Assembly (NCBI GenBank): GCA_035686305.1
Contig: DASRZP010000076.1
Span: 1 to 42,149 of the forward strand
Source: Thermodesulfovibrionales bacterium
Lineage (GTDB): Bacteria > Nitrospirota > Thermodesulfovibrionia > Thermodesulfovibrionales > UBA9159
DNA length: 42,149 bases
Direction of reading: 5' to 3'
Shown here: piece after piece, positions 1 through 7,468 of the stretch
Layout of the letters: every line of letters starts with the position of its first letter
Numbering within the stretch: the first letter of the stretch is position 1
Made by a program: the position numbers and the translations under genes
The notes under the pieces: model-generated
Databases searched by the model: none
Seen by the model: only the letters and a program-made list of their open reading frames with translations
What the model was told of the DNA's origin: nothing

Positions 1-391
1 CTATACCCCCGAAAAAATATCCCTATATCCTGTAAGAAGACCGGAAGATTCTTATCGAAGCGCCATAATCGGCGCAGCGGCTTAGCTCTTCACGCGTCAT
101 TCATCAACTCGCGCAGATGAATGACGCTTACTCGCAAACACACCTTTTCCATTATCAAGAAACCATAGCAACAGGTCCAATCCTCGTAAGAAACAATTTA
201 GCCGAGATGCAAACCACTGCAATCTTAATAGAGACTTAGGCGGGCCGGAAAACAGATTGGCTTATCTGCCTCGCAGTGACATTACAGTGACAATCTATTA
301 TTATCCTTTATCGACGAGTACTTACAAAGCTCAAATCCCGCAACCCATTGATTTTACCTGATCTGATAACTTACCGATTCTAAAGGAAAAA
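1..391. other. Non-coding left edge, downstream of tRNA-Val
   Basis: No reading frame with a credible start, ribosome binding site or family resemblance is visible here. The stretch is AT-richer than the genes that follow. It holds a 12-bp inverted repeat at 94-127 and a smaller one, GCGCC/GGCGC, at 60-75. It lies on the 3' side of the tRNA gene, the usual place for integrative elements to insert, but no second copy of the tRNA 3' end and no integrase is visible inside the window. Confidence 0.5.
94..127. repeat. Perfect 12-bp inverted repeat
   Basis: GCGTCATTCATC at 94-105 is exactly repeated in inverse at 116-127, with a 10-nt loop. No T-run follows on either strand, so it is not a canonical intrinsic terminator. 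It could be a protein-binding palindrome, a hairpin at an element edge or a dispersed repeat; the window holds no second copy that I could see. Confidence 0.7.
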
Positions 392-466
392 TGGTAGGCG
401 ATGCTGGTTTCGAACCAGCGACCTCTGCCGTGTGAAGGCAGCGCTCTCCCGCTGAGCTAATCGCCC
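392..466 (-). tRNA. tRNA-Val (anticodon CAC)
   Basis: Read on the minus strand, the gene folds as a full cloverleaf. The acceptor GGGCGAT pairs with ATCGCCT (one G-U pair). The D stem is GCTC/GAGC, the anticodon stem CTGCC/GGCAG encloses TTCACAC, and the T stem GCTGG/CCAGC encloses TTCGAAA. Positions 34-36 are CAC, which reads the GUG valine codon. Discriminator A and an encoded CCA follow. Length is 75 nt. Confidence 0.95.
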
Positions 467-476
467 AACCGGAATA

Positions 477-505
477 ATTATAAAACAGGAGCGAGGTTGA
501 GGTAA
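477..505 (-). promoter_or_regulatory. Probable promoter of tRNA-Val
   Basis: A perfect TATAAT (minus strand, 477-482) lies 10 nt before the tRNA 5' end. A weak -35 (TTACCT, 500-505) sits 17 nt further upstream. The -10 box and spacing are good; the -35 is poor and overlaps the inverted repeat behind ugd. Confidence 0.45.
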
Positions 506-539
506 AGGCTCACGGCCAGACCGGTCTCAACCTTTACCT
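500..539 (-). terminator. Possible weak terminator hairpin after ugd
   Basis: AGGTAAAGG (500-508) and CCTTTACCT (531-539) form a 9-bp inverted repeat just downstream of the ugd stop codon. The loop is long (22 nt) and no U-tract follows, so termination here would be inefficient or factor-assisted. Confidence 0.3.
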
Positions 540-549
540 TAGCCTGCTT

Positions 550-1851
550 CTAGGACCTTCCGACGGCGAAGTACTGAAAACCGAGATTCTTCATCTTCTG
601 GGGGTCGTAGATATTCCTGAGATCGAAGAAGAAAGGCTGTCTGATAACTCCTTTTAACCTTTCAAGATCAAGATTCCTGAACTGGTTCCATTCGGTCACA
701 ATCACCAGGACATCAGCGCCCTTGGCAGCATCATAGGGGTCTTTGCAATAGGTAATTGCGGGGAAGAGCGCTTTGGCATTCTCCATCGCCACGGGGTCGT
801 AGGTCTTCACCTTTGCCTTGTCCTTTAAGAGCCTCTCGATGATATAGAGAGAAGGGGCGTCCCGCAGATCATCGGTATTCGGTTTGAAGGAGAGGCCAAG
901 CACCGTCACAACCTTTCCCTTCAAGTCTCCGACAACATCCTTCATCTTCTCGAAGACGAGCTTTCGCTGATGTTCGTTCGCCAGAACGGCTGCCTTCACG
1001 ATCCCGAGGTTAACGTTGTGCTCTTCTCCGATCTTGAGAAGGGCCTTCGTGTCCTTCGGGAAGCAGGAGCCGCCGAAGCCGGGACCGGCGTGGAGGAACT
1101 TCCCGCCTATCCGCTGGTCAAGGCCCATACCTTTGGCTACCATATTGACGTCGGCGCCGACCTTTTCACAGAGATTCGAGATCTCGTTGATGAAGGAGAT
1201 CTTTGTGGCGAGAAAGGAATTGGATGCGTACTTGATCAGTTCCGCTGTCTCATTGTTTGTGATGACAAAGGGTGTCTCGATGAGATAGAGGGGCTTGTAG
1301 AGATCCTTCAGGATGGCTATCGCCTGCTGGCTGCTCGCACCGATAACGACCCTGTTGGGCCTCATGAAGTCCTCGACCGCTGCACCCTCTCTAAGGAACT
1401 CGGGATTGGATACGATGTCGAAGCTGCTCTCTTCTTTGAGGTTCTTTGCGATTATCTGCGCAATCCGTTTCCCTGTCCCCACAGGGACCGTGCTCTTCGT
1501 GACGATCACCTTATAGCCGTTCATATGTCCCGCTATTTCCTTCGCCACGTCATCAACATACTTCATATCAGCAGAGCCGTCCCCCCTCGGAGGGGTGCCG
1601 ACGGCGATAAAGATGACCAGGGAGGAATCGACAGCTTCTCCTATCTTCGTCGTGAACATGAGCCTCCCCTGCTTCACATTCCTCTCTACGAGGTCTGCAA
1701 GTCCCGGCTCGTAAAAGGGTACTTTCCCTTTTCTCAGGGATTTTATCTTTTTCTCATCCTTGTCAACGCAGGTAACAAAGACGCCGAACTCAGCAAAGCA
1801 TGCGCCCGTCACAAGACCGACGTAACCTGTTCCGATGATCCCGATATGCAC
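550..1851 (-). CDS. ugd: UDP-glucose 6-dehydrogenase
   Basis: This cytoplasmic enzyme oxidises UDP-glucose to UDP-glucuronate in two NAD+-dependent steps, supplying acidic sugar for capsule, LPS or exopolysaccharide. The 433 residues match the family length. The Rossmann loop GTGYVG is at residues 7-12, the family motif NPEFLREGAA is near 149-158, and the active-site loop GPGFGGSCFPKDT carries the catalytic cysteine at about 263. The start is GTG, chosen because it opens the conserved beta strand (HIGIIGTGYVG) and is preceded by AGGAGG at good spacing. It is the last minus-strand gene of the glycan locus; about 300 bp of gene debris separate it from the next gene upstream. Identification is secure. 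A GDP-mannose dehydrogenase is less likely given the overall motif set. Confidence 0.95.
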   Translation of the reverse strand: MHIGIIGTGYVGLVTGACFAEFGVFVTCVDKDEKKIKSLRKGKVPFYEPGLADLVERNVKQGRLMFTTKIGEAVDSSLVIFIAVGTPPRGDGSADMKYVDDVAKEIAGHMNGYKVIVTKSTVPVGTGKRIAQIIAKNLKEESSFDIVSNPEFLREGAAVEDFMRPNRVVIGASSQQAIAILKDLYKPLYLIETPFVITNNETAELIKYASNSFLATKISFINEISNLCEKVGADVNMVAKGMGLDQRIGGKFLHAGPGFGGSCFPKDTKALLKIGEEHNVNLGIVKAAVLANEHQRKLVFEKMKDVVGDLKGKVVTVLGLSFKPNTDDLRDAPSLYIIERLLKDKAKVKTYDPVAMENAKALFPAITYCKDPYDAAKGADVLVIVTEWNQFRNLDLERLKGVIRQPFFFDLRNIYDPQKMKNLGFQYFAVGRS

Positions 1852-1852
1852 G

Positions 1853-1949
1853 TGTCTTCCTCCTTATGCAGTCCTTTGAGAATGCTTCTATTATGTCAGA
1901 AGCCTTTTCTGTTGTAAATCGTTCAGACAATCTCTTGCAGGCAGGATGC
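1853..1949 (-). pseudogene. Possible remnant of a glycosyltransferase C-terminus
   Basis: One minus-strand frame between ugd and the deacetylase remnant reads like the end of a GT4 enzyme (ERFTTEKASDIIEAF), comparable with the tail of the intact GT4 gene at 2148-3245 (RFSDRIMAERFDRLL). The frame is closed upstream by a stop, has no start, and runs on into the ugd start region. The resemblance is short, so this is tentative. If right, a second deacetylase-glycosyltransferase pair once stood here and has collapsed. Confidence 0.25.
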
Positions 1950-1993
1950 AGTCACCTACGGTTGCCGGAGCTTCCTCTTGCGGCAGCCCATGA

Positions 1994-2125
1994 TCACCTG
2001 TGGCCCGTATGAGAGGGACCCTTGCCCATTCCCCTTCTGTCTTCATAACCTGAATGAAGCCTATAGATGAATGAGAGGGTGTGGGTATTCAACCTGATGA
2101 AGGATCTCCTCATCTCGAAGGTCCC
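1994..2125 (-). pseudogene. 3' remnant of a polysaccharide deacetylase gene
   Basis: About 35 codons on the minus strand (FEMRRSFIRLNTHTLSF, then YRLHSGYEDRRG) closely match the C-terminus of the intact deacetylase at 3242-3970 (LTLRRAFIRYNTHP, then LHTGYEDRKG). There is no NodB catalytic domain, no start codon with a binding site and no room for one: upstream sequence is the end of the GT4 gene in another frame. This is the tail of a second deacetylase copy, left after a duplication with deletion, or a neighbour replaced by the GT4 gene. Confidence 0.7.
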
Positions 2126-2147
2126 GGCATTGATTTGGTGGTCATGC

Positions 2148-3245
2148 TCATTTTGCCACCTCTTTGAGCAACCGGTCGAACCTCTCCGCCATGATCCTAT
2201 CTGAGAACCGCTCCTCAACGATCCTTCTGCCCCCATAGGCCATCTGATCTCTGAATCTGCCGTCATCGAGGTAACGTGAAAGTGCAGCAGCCAAAGCGTC
2301 TTCGTTGCCAGGCGGCACGAGGAGCCCATTGCTCCCATCCGTTATGATATCCGGGATGCCGCCTACCTTCGTCCCAATGACCGGTCTGCCCATGGCCATC
2401 GCCTCGATGATCACCATGCCGAAGGCCTCGTCACAGGAGGAAGGCAAGGCAAAGATGTCCATAGCGGCATACATCCTTTCAATGTCTCTTCTTATCCCGG
2501 TAAAGATCACCCTGTCGAGCAGCGATAGATGCCTCGCCTCCTCTTCGAGGCGATTTCTTTCAGGACCGTCGCCTACGAAGAGCAGTTTCAGGTTATGACG
2601 GTCTTGAGACAATTTCTTCACGGCATTGAGCAATTCGTAGACGCCTTTGCCCTTGTGGAGCGCGCCGACCGCGCCGATCACCATATCTGCCTCATCTATT
2701 GAGAGTTCTTCCCTTGCTCCCCTCCGGTCTACCGTCTGTGGGTCCAGTTTCCTGAGGAGGACGCTATTATGGATAACCTCAACTTTTTCAGGCGATACGC
2801 CGCACCCGGTCAAAACATCTCTTACCGAGGAACTTACTGCTATGATTCTATCGACCATACGGTTGATCATCCAGGTTGTGGTGATTTTCAGCCGGGTGCT
2901 CATGTGCCGGATAAGCACAACGCGCACGTGCGCAATCCGAGCAGCGATCGCAGCCGGCCAGTATTCGCGGCCGGAATTTGCTATGATCACCTCTATATTC
3001 TCTTTCCGAGATATCTCGACCAATTTCTTGATGGCCCCAATGTCTCCCGAGTTCCGTATGGTGATTCTTCTTGCAGGTACCGTCCTGCCGGCTGTATTGG
3101 TCACCAACGTTCCGTCCACCCAGCAACCGACAATAACGTTATATCCCTTACTGAGAAGAGCTGAGATGAGAATATCGGAATGCGTCTCTATCCCGCCGCA
3201 ACAACGCGCCGTTCCCAAGTTGATATTTAAGAGGAGGACGTTCAT
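2148..3245 (-). CDS. Family 4 glycosyltransferase
   Basis: Cytoplasmic GT-B-fold enzyme that transfers a sugar from a nucleotide donor to a growing glycan; donor and acceptor cannot be read from sequence. The 365 residues show both halves of the family. An N-terminal acceptor domain has the GG-x-E-x-H-S motif near residue 20. A C-terminal donor domain has VGALHKGKG and the diagnostic DEAFGMVIIEAMAMGRPV, followed by GGIPDII and NGLLVPPGNEDAL. It starts within the stop of the deacetylase gene (ATGA overlap), so the two are translationally coupled and probably act on the same polysaccharide. The downstream flank contains a decayed copy of the deacetylase tail. Confidence 0.9.
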   Translation of the reverse strand: MNVLLLNINLGTARCCGGIETHSDILISALLSKGYNVIVGCWVDGTLVTNTAGRTVPARRITIRNSGDIGAIKKLVEISRKENIEVIIANSGREYWPAAIAARIAHVRVVLIRHMSTRLKITTTWMINRMVDRIIAVSSSVRDVLTGCGVSPEKVEVIHNSVLLRKLDPQTVDRRGAREELSIDEADMVIGAVGALHKGKGVYELLNAVKKLSQDRHNLKLLFVGDGPERNRLEEEARHLSLLDRVIFTGIRRDIERMYAAMDIFALPSSCDEAFGMVIIEAMAMGRPVIGTKVGGIPDIITDGSNGLLVPPGNEDALAAALSRYLDDGRFRDQMAYGGRRIVEERFSDRIMAERFDRLLKEVAK

Positions 3246-3970
3246 GTCCTCCGACCCTTCCGGTCTTCGTAACCCGTGTGCAATTTTTGCAAGAAATGTA
3301 TCGGGTGAGTGTTATAACGGATGAACGCACGTCTTAGGGTGAGCGGATCGTCTTCTCTGTGAACTGAACCGCGATCTGTAGTAACTGCAACCTTGTAACC
3401 TGCTTCCCTTACCATCCTTTTCACGGCATTATTACGGTCTCCATATGGGTAACAAAAGGTTTCAACAACATGGCGCGTTTGTTCCTCTATGATTTTTTTT
3501 GAAGAATCAATTTCTTCTCTTGCGCGCTGTTCCTCAATTCTCGTGAGAAAGGGGTGAGTTCTCGTATGTGAACCGAAAAAAACATTCCGTGACGACAGCG
3601 CTCTGATCCGATCCCATGCCATGAGCTGCTTTCGAATACCAAGTGAATTCTCGTCCCAGGCATTTGTTGTGCCAACGAGATCAGAAACGACGAACACGGT
3701 TGCAGGGTAGCCGTATTTTTCAAGGACCGGGAAGGCATTGACGTAAAAGTCTTCATATCCGTCGTCGAAGGTCAGTGCAACTACCTTCTTGCGCCGGGCA
3801 TCGGTCCCACCGAAATCCATAATTTCATGGAGGGGTACCACTACAAAACCCGCCGCTTTGAGATACCACATTTGGAATCTGAACATCGACGGAGAGACGT
3901 AAAGTCCCTTCAGCCTGCCCCTTTTCGGTGGATGAGCAATGTTATGATACATCAGGATAAGCGTTGACAT
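3242..3970 (-). CDS. Polysaccharide deacetylase (NodB-like, CE4)
   Basis: Predicted metal-dependent de-N- or de-O-acetylase of a glycan, or a related hydrolase. In 242 residues it shows the NodB motif 1 (LTFDDGYEDF, catalytic and metal Asp at 69-70), motif 2 SHTRTHP with the two metal-binding histidines, and motif 3 FCYPYG. The N-terminal MYHNIA stretch is typical of the exopolysaccharide-associated subgroup. There is no clear signal peptide, so it may act in the cytoplasm or on a lipid-linked intermediate. It overlaps the following GT4 gene by 4 bp. Its C-terminal ~35 residues recur as a remnant at 1994-2125. The family is sure; the substrate is unknown. Confidence 0.88.
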   Translation of the reverse strand: MSTLILMYHNIAHPPKRGRLKGLYVSPSMFRFQMWYLKAAGFVVVPLHEIMDFGGTDARRKKVVALTFDDGYEDFYVNAFPVLEKYGYPATVFVVSDLVGTTNAWDENSLGIRKQLMAWDRIRALSSRNVFFGSHTRTHPFLTRIEEQRAREEIDSSKKIIEEQTRHVVETFCYPYGDRNNAVKRMVREAGYKVAVTTDRGSVHREDDPLTLRRAFIRYNTHPIHFLQKLHTGYEDRKGRRT

Positions 3971-3973
3971 GTG

Positions 3974-4861
3974 TTAGAGGCAAAAACCTGTCAGGAATTT
4001 CTTGAACGTCTTCTTGAAATGATATGCATAGTTCTTCGTAAGCTCTAATCTCTTAGGATGCCAATTCGATTGATAGACGATGCCGCAATATAATTTGCTT
4101 AATATGCTGTGTGTAACGCCAATCCTTCTGTCATGCTCGTACTCTTCAAGAAATAGATATGCCTTAAAGAAAGGTTCACGAGGGACGATATCTATGGAAC
4201 GATATTTCACCAGTGCCTCGCCATACCAGAAAGCCTCACTTGGAAGAAACGTAATGGCATCCACAATCGTCATTTCTCGGGGGATGAGATAATTCTTTTC
4301 AAGGTCTTGCCATACGGAACGATGCCAGGTGGCAGGGAGCGGACCAAAATTGTATGAAGGCCCCTGGCGGTTAAAAATGTCCCTGAACTTGCTTTTCATA
4401 ATTTCGAACTGTTCCATATCCTTTTCTAACCCATTCCTGAGACAGAATTCATGGAAAGATTTTCCTTCATGCATAAGGGTATAAGGGATAGTTCCGGAAG
4501 CCATGAAATCCGATCGCCGAAACGCTCTGATAAAAATTGAATCAGAATCAATGCACAAATAAGAGGGCAGGGGATTTACTCTCCAAAAGTCAGCCTTGAC
4601 GATTTGTTGTGAAAGGCGCCCCGGCAGCGAACCGTATGCATCATGAGATATGTTTCGATTTGATCCAATAATATCCTGGTCACGCAGCCACTCTATGTCC
4701 CCTGTACCGATATGATTTCTAAAGAGACCCAAATCATTTTCGGGTACGGAAATATAAAAGGGCAGGGAGTCATTATTGAAACGCCGAACACTCTCTGTCA
4801 GCTCTTTAGTGCGCGTGAGATCATTGCGGTAGCTCTTGCAAAAAAGGGTAATCCCTTCCAT
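3974..4861 (-). CDS. DUF6492 family protein, glycosyltransferase-like
   Basis: The 295-residue product resembles the DUF6492 family found in capsule and exopolysaccharide loci. It opens with a strand-like ITLFCKSYRNDL, has LSQQIVKADFW in the middle and the acidic motif LCIDSDSIFIR near residue 100, which resembles the DxD nucleotide-sugar site of GT-A enzymes. That glycosyltransferase role is inference. It starts 3 bp after the stop of the upstream GT2 gene. The DNA is visibly more AT-rich and its codon use differs from ugd or the his genes, which suggests this part of the locus arrived by transfer. Confidence 0.6.
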   Translation of the reverse strand: MEGITLFCKSYRNDLTRTKELTESVRRFNNDSLPFYISVPENDLGLFRNHIGTGDIEWLRDQDIIGSNRNISHDAYGSLPGRLSQQIVKADFWRVNPLPSYLCIDSDSIFIRAFRRSDFMASGTIPYTLMHEGKSFHEFCLRNGLEKDMEQFEIMKSKFRDIFNRQGPSYNFGPLPATWHRSVWQDLEKNYLIPREMTIVDAITFLPSEAFWYGEALVKYRSIDIVPREPFFKAYLFLEEYEHDRRIGVTHSILSKLYCGIVYQSNWHPKRLELTKNYAYHFKKTFKKFLTGFCL

Positions 4862-4864
4862 TGA

Positions 4865-5806
4865 TCAGAACCCGACGCCAAGTTGCTGCGCAACGGCACG
4901 AACCTTGTGCAAATATCTCCGTCTCTTAAGCCAGTTTCTCGGCCTGTCGTGTGTTGCAAGCTGCAGTCTGTTCGTTACCCGGTATTGCGACACCGTGTCT
5001 CCGCTCTCCTTCTTCTGCACGTACTGTGCAAGGATGGAAAGGTTACATTCCCGTGTATGAGGGAATCCGATCGCCACTCCATGTTTATCGATAATCCGGC
5101 GCTTGTTTCGCTTGAGTAATGCCCTCGATTCGCTGCCTAACCTCCCGAAGGCTGTGCTGCCACGATGGTAAATGAAAACATCCTCGGCCACAAACAAGCG
5201 AAAGCCTTGCTCCTTCATGCGGAGGGAATAATCAAAGTCTTCAAAATATCCCCGGCCGAAACCTTCATCGAGAAGTCCGGTCTTTCCAAGGGCGTTTTCG
5301 GTAATGGCGACGCAGCAAAAATCAAGGCGATAGGCATCCAAGGAGGTTCGCACGCCGCTATTTGCATACTGCAGCCCTTGCATGATGATACCCTCAACGT
5401 CAGGGGCGCTCGTATAGATGGCTTGCTCGTTACCGGCAGCATTCGTGACCGGACCGATCATGCCCAGGGACTCATCGATGGCACAATGCTCTGCAAGGCG
5501 ATTGATCATACCCTCGGGACAAATGGTATCGCTGTTCAGGAGAATAATGACCTCACCCTGTGCCTCGCGGATGCCCGTGTTCATTCCTCCGGCAAAACCA
5601 AGATTCTTCTCGCTGAAGATGAAACGCACGGAAGGATATGCCTCTTGAAGCGCTCTGAGGTGCTCAGGCGTATCATCATCGGAACCATTATCAACCACGA
5701 TCAACTCCCAATGGTTGAAATTACGGTCTCGAACAAGACTCTCGAAACATAATTTCGTTGTTTCATCGAAGTACTTGAAGCTCAACAACACAATACTGAT
5801 CTTCAT
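4865..5806 (-). CDS. Family 2 glycosyltransferase (rhamnosyltransferase-like)
   Basis: A 313-residue GT-A enzyme. Diagnostic features are the N-terminal SIVLLSFK strand, VVDNGSDDDT near residue 40, the EKNLGFAGGMNTGI loop and the nucleotide-sugar/metal motif LLNSDT near residue 93, followed by a later acceptor segment with GFGRGYFEDFDYS. This arrangement is common in rhamnosyl- and galactofuranosyl-transferases of O-antigen loci, but the sugar is not determined. No transmembrane segment is visible, so it is cytoplasmic or membrane-peripheral. It is followed closely by the DUF6492 gene. No strong ribosome binding site is seen before the ATG. Confidence 0.85.
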   Translation of the reverse strand: MKISIVLLSFKYFDETTKLCFESLVRDRNFNHWELIVVDNGSDDDTPEHLRALQEAYPSVRFIFSEKNLGFAGGMNTGIREAQGEVIILLNSDTICPEGMINRLAEHCAIDESLGMIGPVTNAAGNEQAIYTSAPDVEGIIMQGLQYANSGVRTSLDAYRLDFCCVAITENALGKTGLLDEGFGRGYFEDFDYSLRMKEQGFRLFVAEDVFIYHRGSTAFGRLGSESRALLKRNKRRIIDKHGVAIGFPHTRECNLSILAQYVQKKESGDTVSQYRVTNRLQLATHDRPRNWLKRRRYLHKVRAVAQQLGVGF

Positions 5807-5839
5807 CGATAGCAGTTATTCACAACGTGATATCGCCGT

Positions 5840-7207
5840 CTATTTCGGCATGCACTGTTGAAGAGTTTCACGTCGGTTCATCGCCTGGCAGACCCACTCG
5901 TATAAGGTTCTCACCGCGGCTTCCGCCGTATACGGAGATGCCGTCTCGGAAGAGGGGAGATCATTTCTGAGCCACCTCGAGTAAAGCTCATCCAAAGCAC
6001 CCGAAATCGCATCAACATCGTCGGACGGTAAAGCCCAGTGCCCCATGGCCCGAACCATGTGCTCTAATTGCCTATTATGCCACACCAGTGCAAGAATAGG
6101 GCGCTTCGCAAAAAAGTACTCGTATACCTTGGAAGGTATATACTCCTCGCAATAATCATCGTTCCCATGAAGGAGCAAAAGACAGTCGGACTGACTCATC
6201 AATCTGAGCACCTGTTCTCTGCCGCTTTCGTTTGTTGCTGCATTGTATTCAATCCTTCCATGCACTATGATGGCTTCCCTATAGGGAAATTCTTTTACCG
6301 TTTCTGCCGAAAGGGTATCTAATTCAGCACCATAAATATGGAGGCGAAAAACGTTCCTCCGCCCGGGATCCCGATCTATGGCCTTCTTCAGAGCCGCAAG
6401 AAATATGGTGAGGTTGCGTGTTTTGGACAATGATCCGAAATGGCTTATGGTCAGTTCCTTCCCCTGATGGTAAGGAATAGGATACGCCGGAGGGGGTTCG
6501 ACACCGGGAATCAGGCAATGGCCACGGTCACCCAACTCAGGATGACGCATCCTTGCGCGAGATAGAGCCTCCTCGGTAAACCACCAAACAACATCGGCAT
6601 GTTTACAGATTCTTTCTTCCAACCAGTATGCAAAACGCTCTCGCTGTGTTGTCGGCAATTGGCTGTATGTAACCATAGGATCATGAATCTCCGCGATCCA
6701 GGGTAACTCATAAGACCTTGTCAGCATATAGGCAGCAAAGTGGGCAGCGTTAGGACCGCCTGTTGAGTAAATTACTATCGGCCGACGTTTCTTTATGATA
6801 CGGATTCCGGCAAGGTAAGCACTGATAAACCATGACCACTGAGACTCCTGCCGAATAAATGCCTTCTCGAGAAGATAAAAAGGGAGGATAAGAAGGGAAA
6901 GGAGACCTGACAGCAGGCGATACAAAAATCGGTTTCGCAACCGTTGGCGCAAAAAATGGCGCAGATCGAAACGCAAACCTACAGGAGTCGGCGGGAAGAT
7001 CTGATGATGCTCGATTCTCTCATCTTTCTTGCCGGTAAAGGTGCTCAGCACGATAGGCTCTATCCCTAATTTCAGAAGGTGCGGAATTTTATCCGAAATT
7101 GTCTGACTGACCGCCCGTCCGTCCATGTTGAAAGCATTCGCTATGATGAGCCATCGTTGTTTATCGCTTTTCCCTTGTTTGTTGATTTTTGCCGTGCCCT
7201 TTCCCAT
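5840..7207 (-). CDS. Family 4-type glycosyltransferase
   Basis: About 455 residues with GT-B architecture. The N-terminal acceptor half has WLIIANAFNMDGRA, then a hydrophobic stretch near 100-130 that could make a membrane contact. The middle has YSTGGPNAAHFAAYM and IAEIHDP. The donor half has ISHFGSLSKTRNL and the nucleotide-binding region PSKVYEYFFAKRPILAL. I place the start at the ATG at 7207, which has a GGGG-type ribosome binding site; a GTG at 7258 would add 17 residues but has no binding site. Donor and acceptor are unknown. A 33-bp gap separates it from the GT2 gene downstream, and a repeat lies upstream. Confidence 0.8.
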   Translation of the reverse strand: MGKGTAKINKQGKSDKQRWLIIANAFNMDGRAVSQTISDKIPHLLKLGIEPIVLSTFTGKKDERIEHHQIFPPTPVGLRFDLRHFLRQRLRNRFLYRLLSGLLSLLILPFYLLEKAFIRQESQWSWFISAYLAGIRIIKKRRPIVIYSTGGPNAAHFAAYMLTRSYELPWIAEIHDPMVTYSQLPTTQRERFAYWLEERICKHADVVWWFTEEALSRARMRHPELGDRGHCLIPGVEPPPAYPIPYHQGKELTISHFGSLSKTRNLTIFLAALKKAIDRDPGRRNVFRLHIYGAELDTLSAETVKEFPYREAIIVHGRIEYNAATNESGREQVLRLMSQSDCLLLLHGNDDYCEEYIPSKVYEYFFAKRPILALVWHNRQLEHMVRAMGHWALPSDDVDAISGALDELYSRWLRNDLPSSETASPYTAEAAVRTLYEWVCQAMNRRETLQQCMPK

Positions 7208-7279
7208 CTGTAACCCCACAATGAAGTGACGTATAAAGAGCTTCAAAATAGAATACACATAATCAGAAAATCTCCCTCG

Positions 7280-7326
7280 CCCCTCTTTGCCAAAGAGGGG
7301 ATTTCCCTCCCTTTGGAAAAGGGAGG
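7280..7326. repeat. Two-hairpin palindromic repeat unit
   Basis: Two adjacent 9-bp hairpins: CCCCTCTTT/AAAGAGGGG (7280-7288 with 7292-7300) and CCTCCCTTT/AAAGGGAGG (7306-7314 with 7318-7326), each with a 3-nt loop. A trailing TTAGGAGGGATTTT follows. The tight paired design and purine/pyrimidine bias look like a dispersed intergenic palindromic repeat rather than one terminator. Only one copy is in this window. Confidence 0.65.
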
Positions 7327-7468
7327 TTAGGAGGGATTTTACAAATAGAGTTCATACTATTGTGAGTCTATTAATAAGCCCTACGAGTCGTACCGCGATG
7401 GAACGTTGGTGCCCGCGACTTCAAGCCTTTCAGGCGTTTCGCCCATGCCCAAGCCTCTTAGCTGCTCG

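Noticed and set aside
94-127. Inverted repeat as an integron attC site or a terminator
   Set aside because: No attC core sequences (RYYYAAC/GTTRRRY) at the ends, and no T-run.
970-1917. Long plus-strand frame (315 codons) opposite ugd
   Set aside because: It is antisense to a textbook UDP-glucose dehydrogenase, has no family resemblance and no ribosome binding site.
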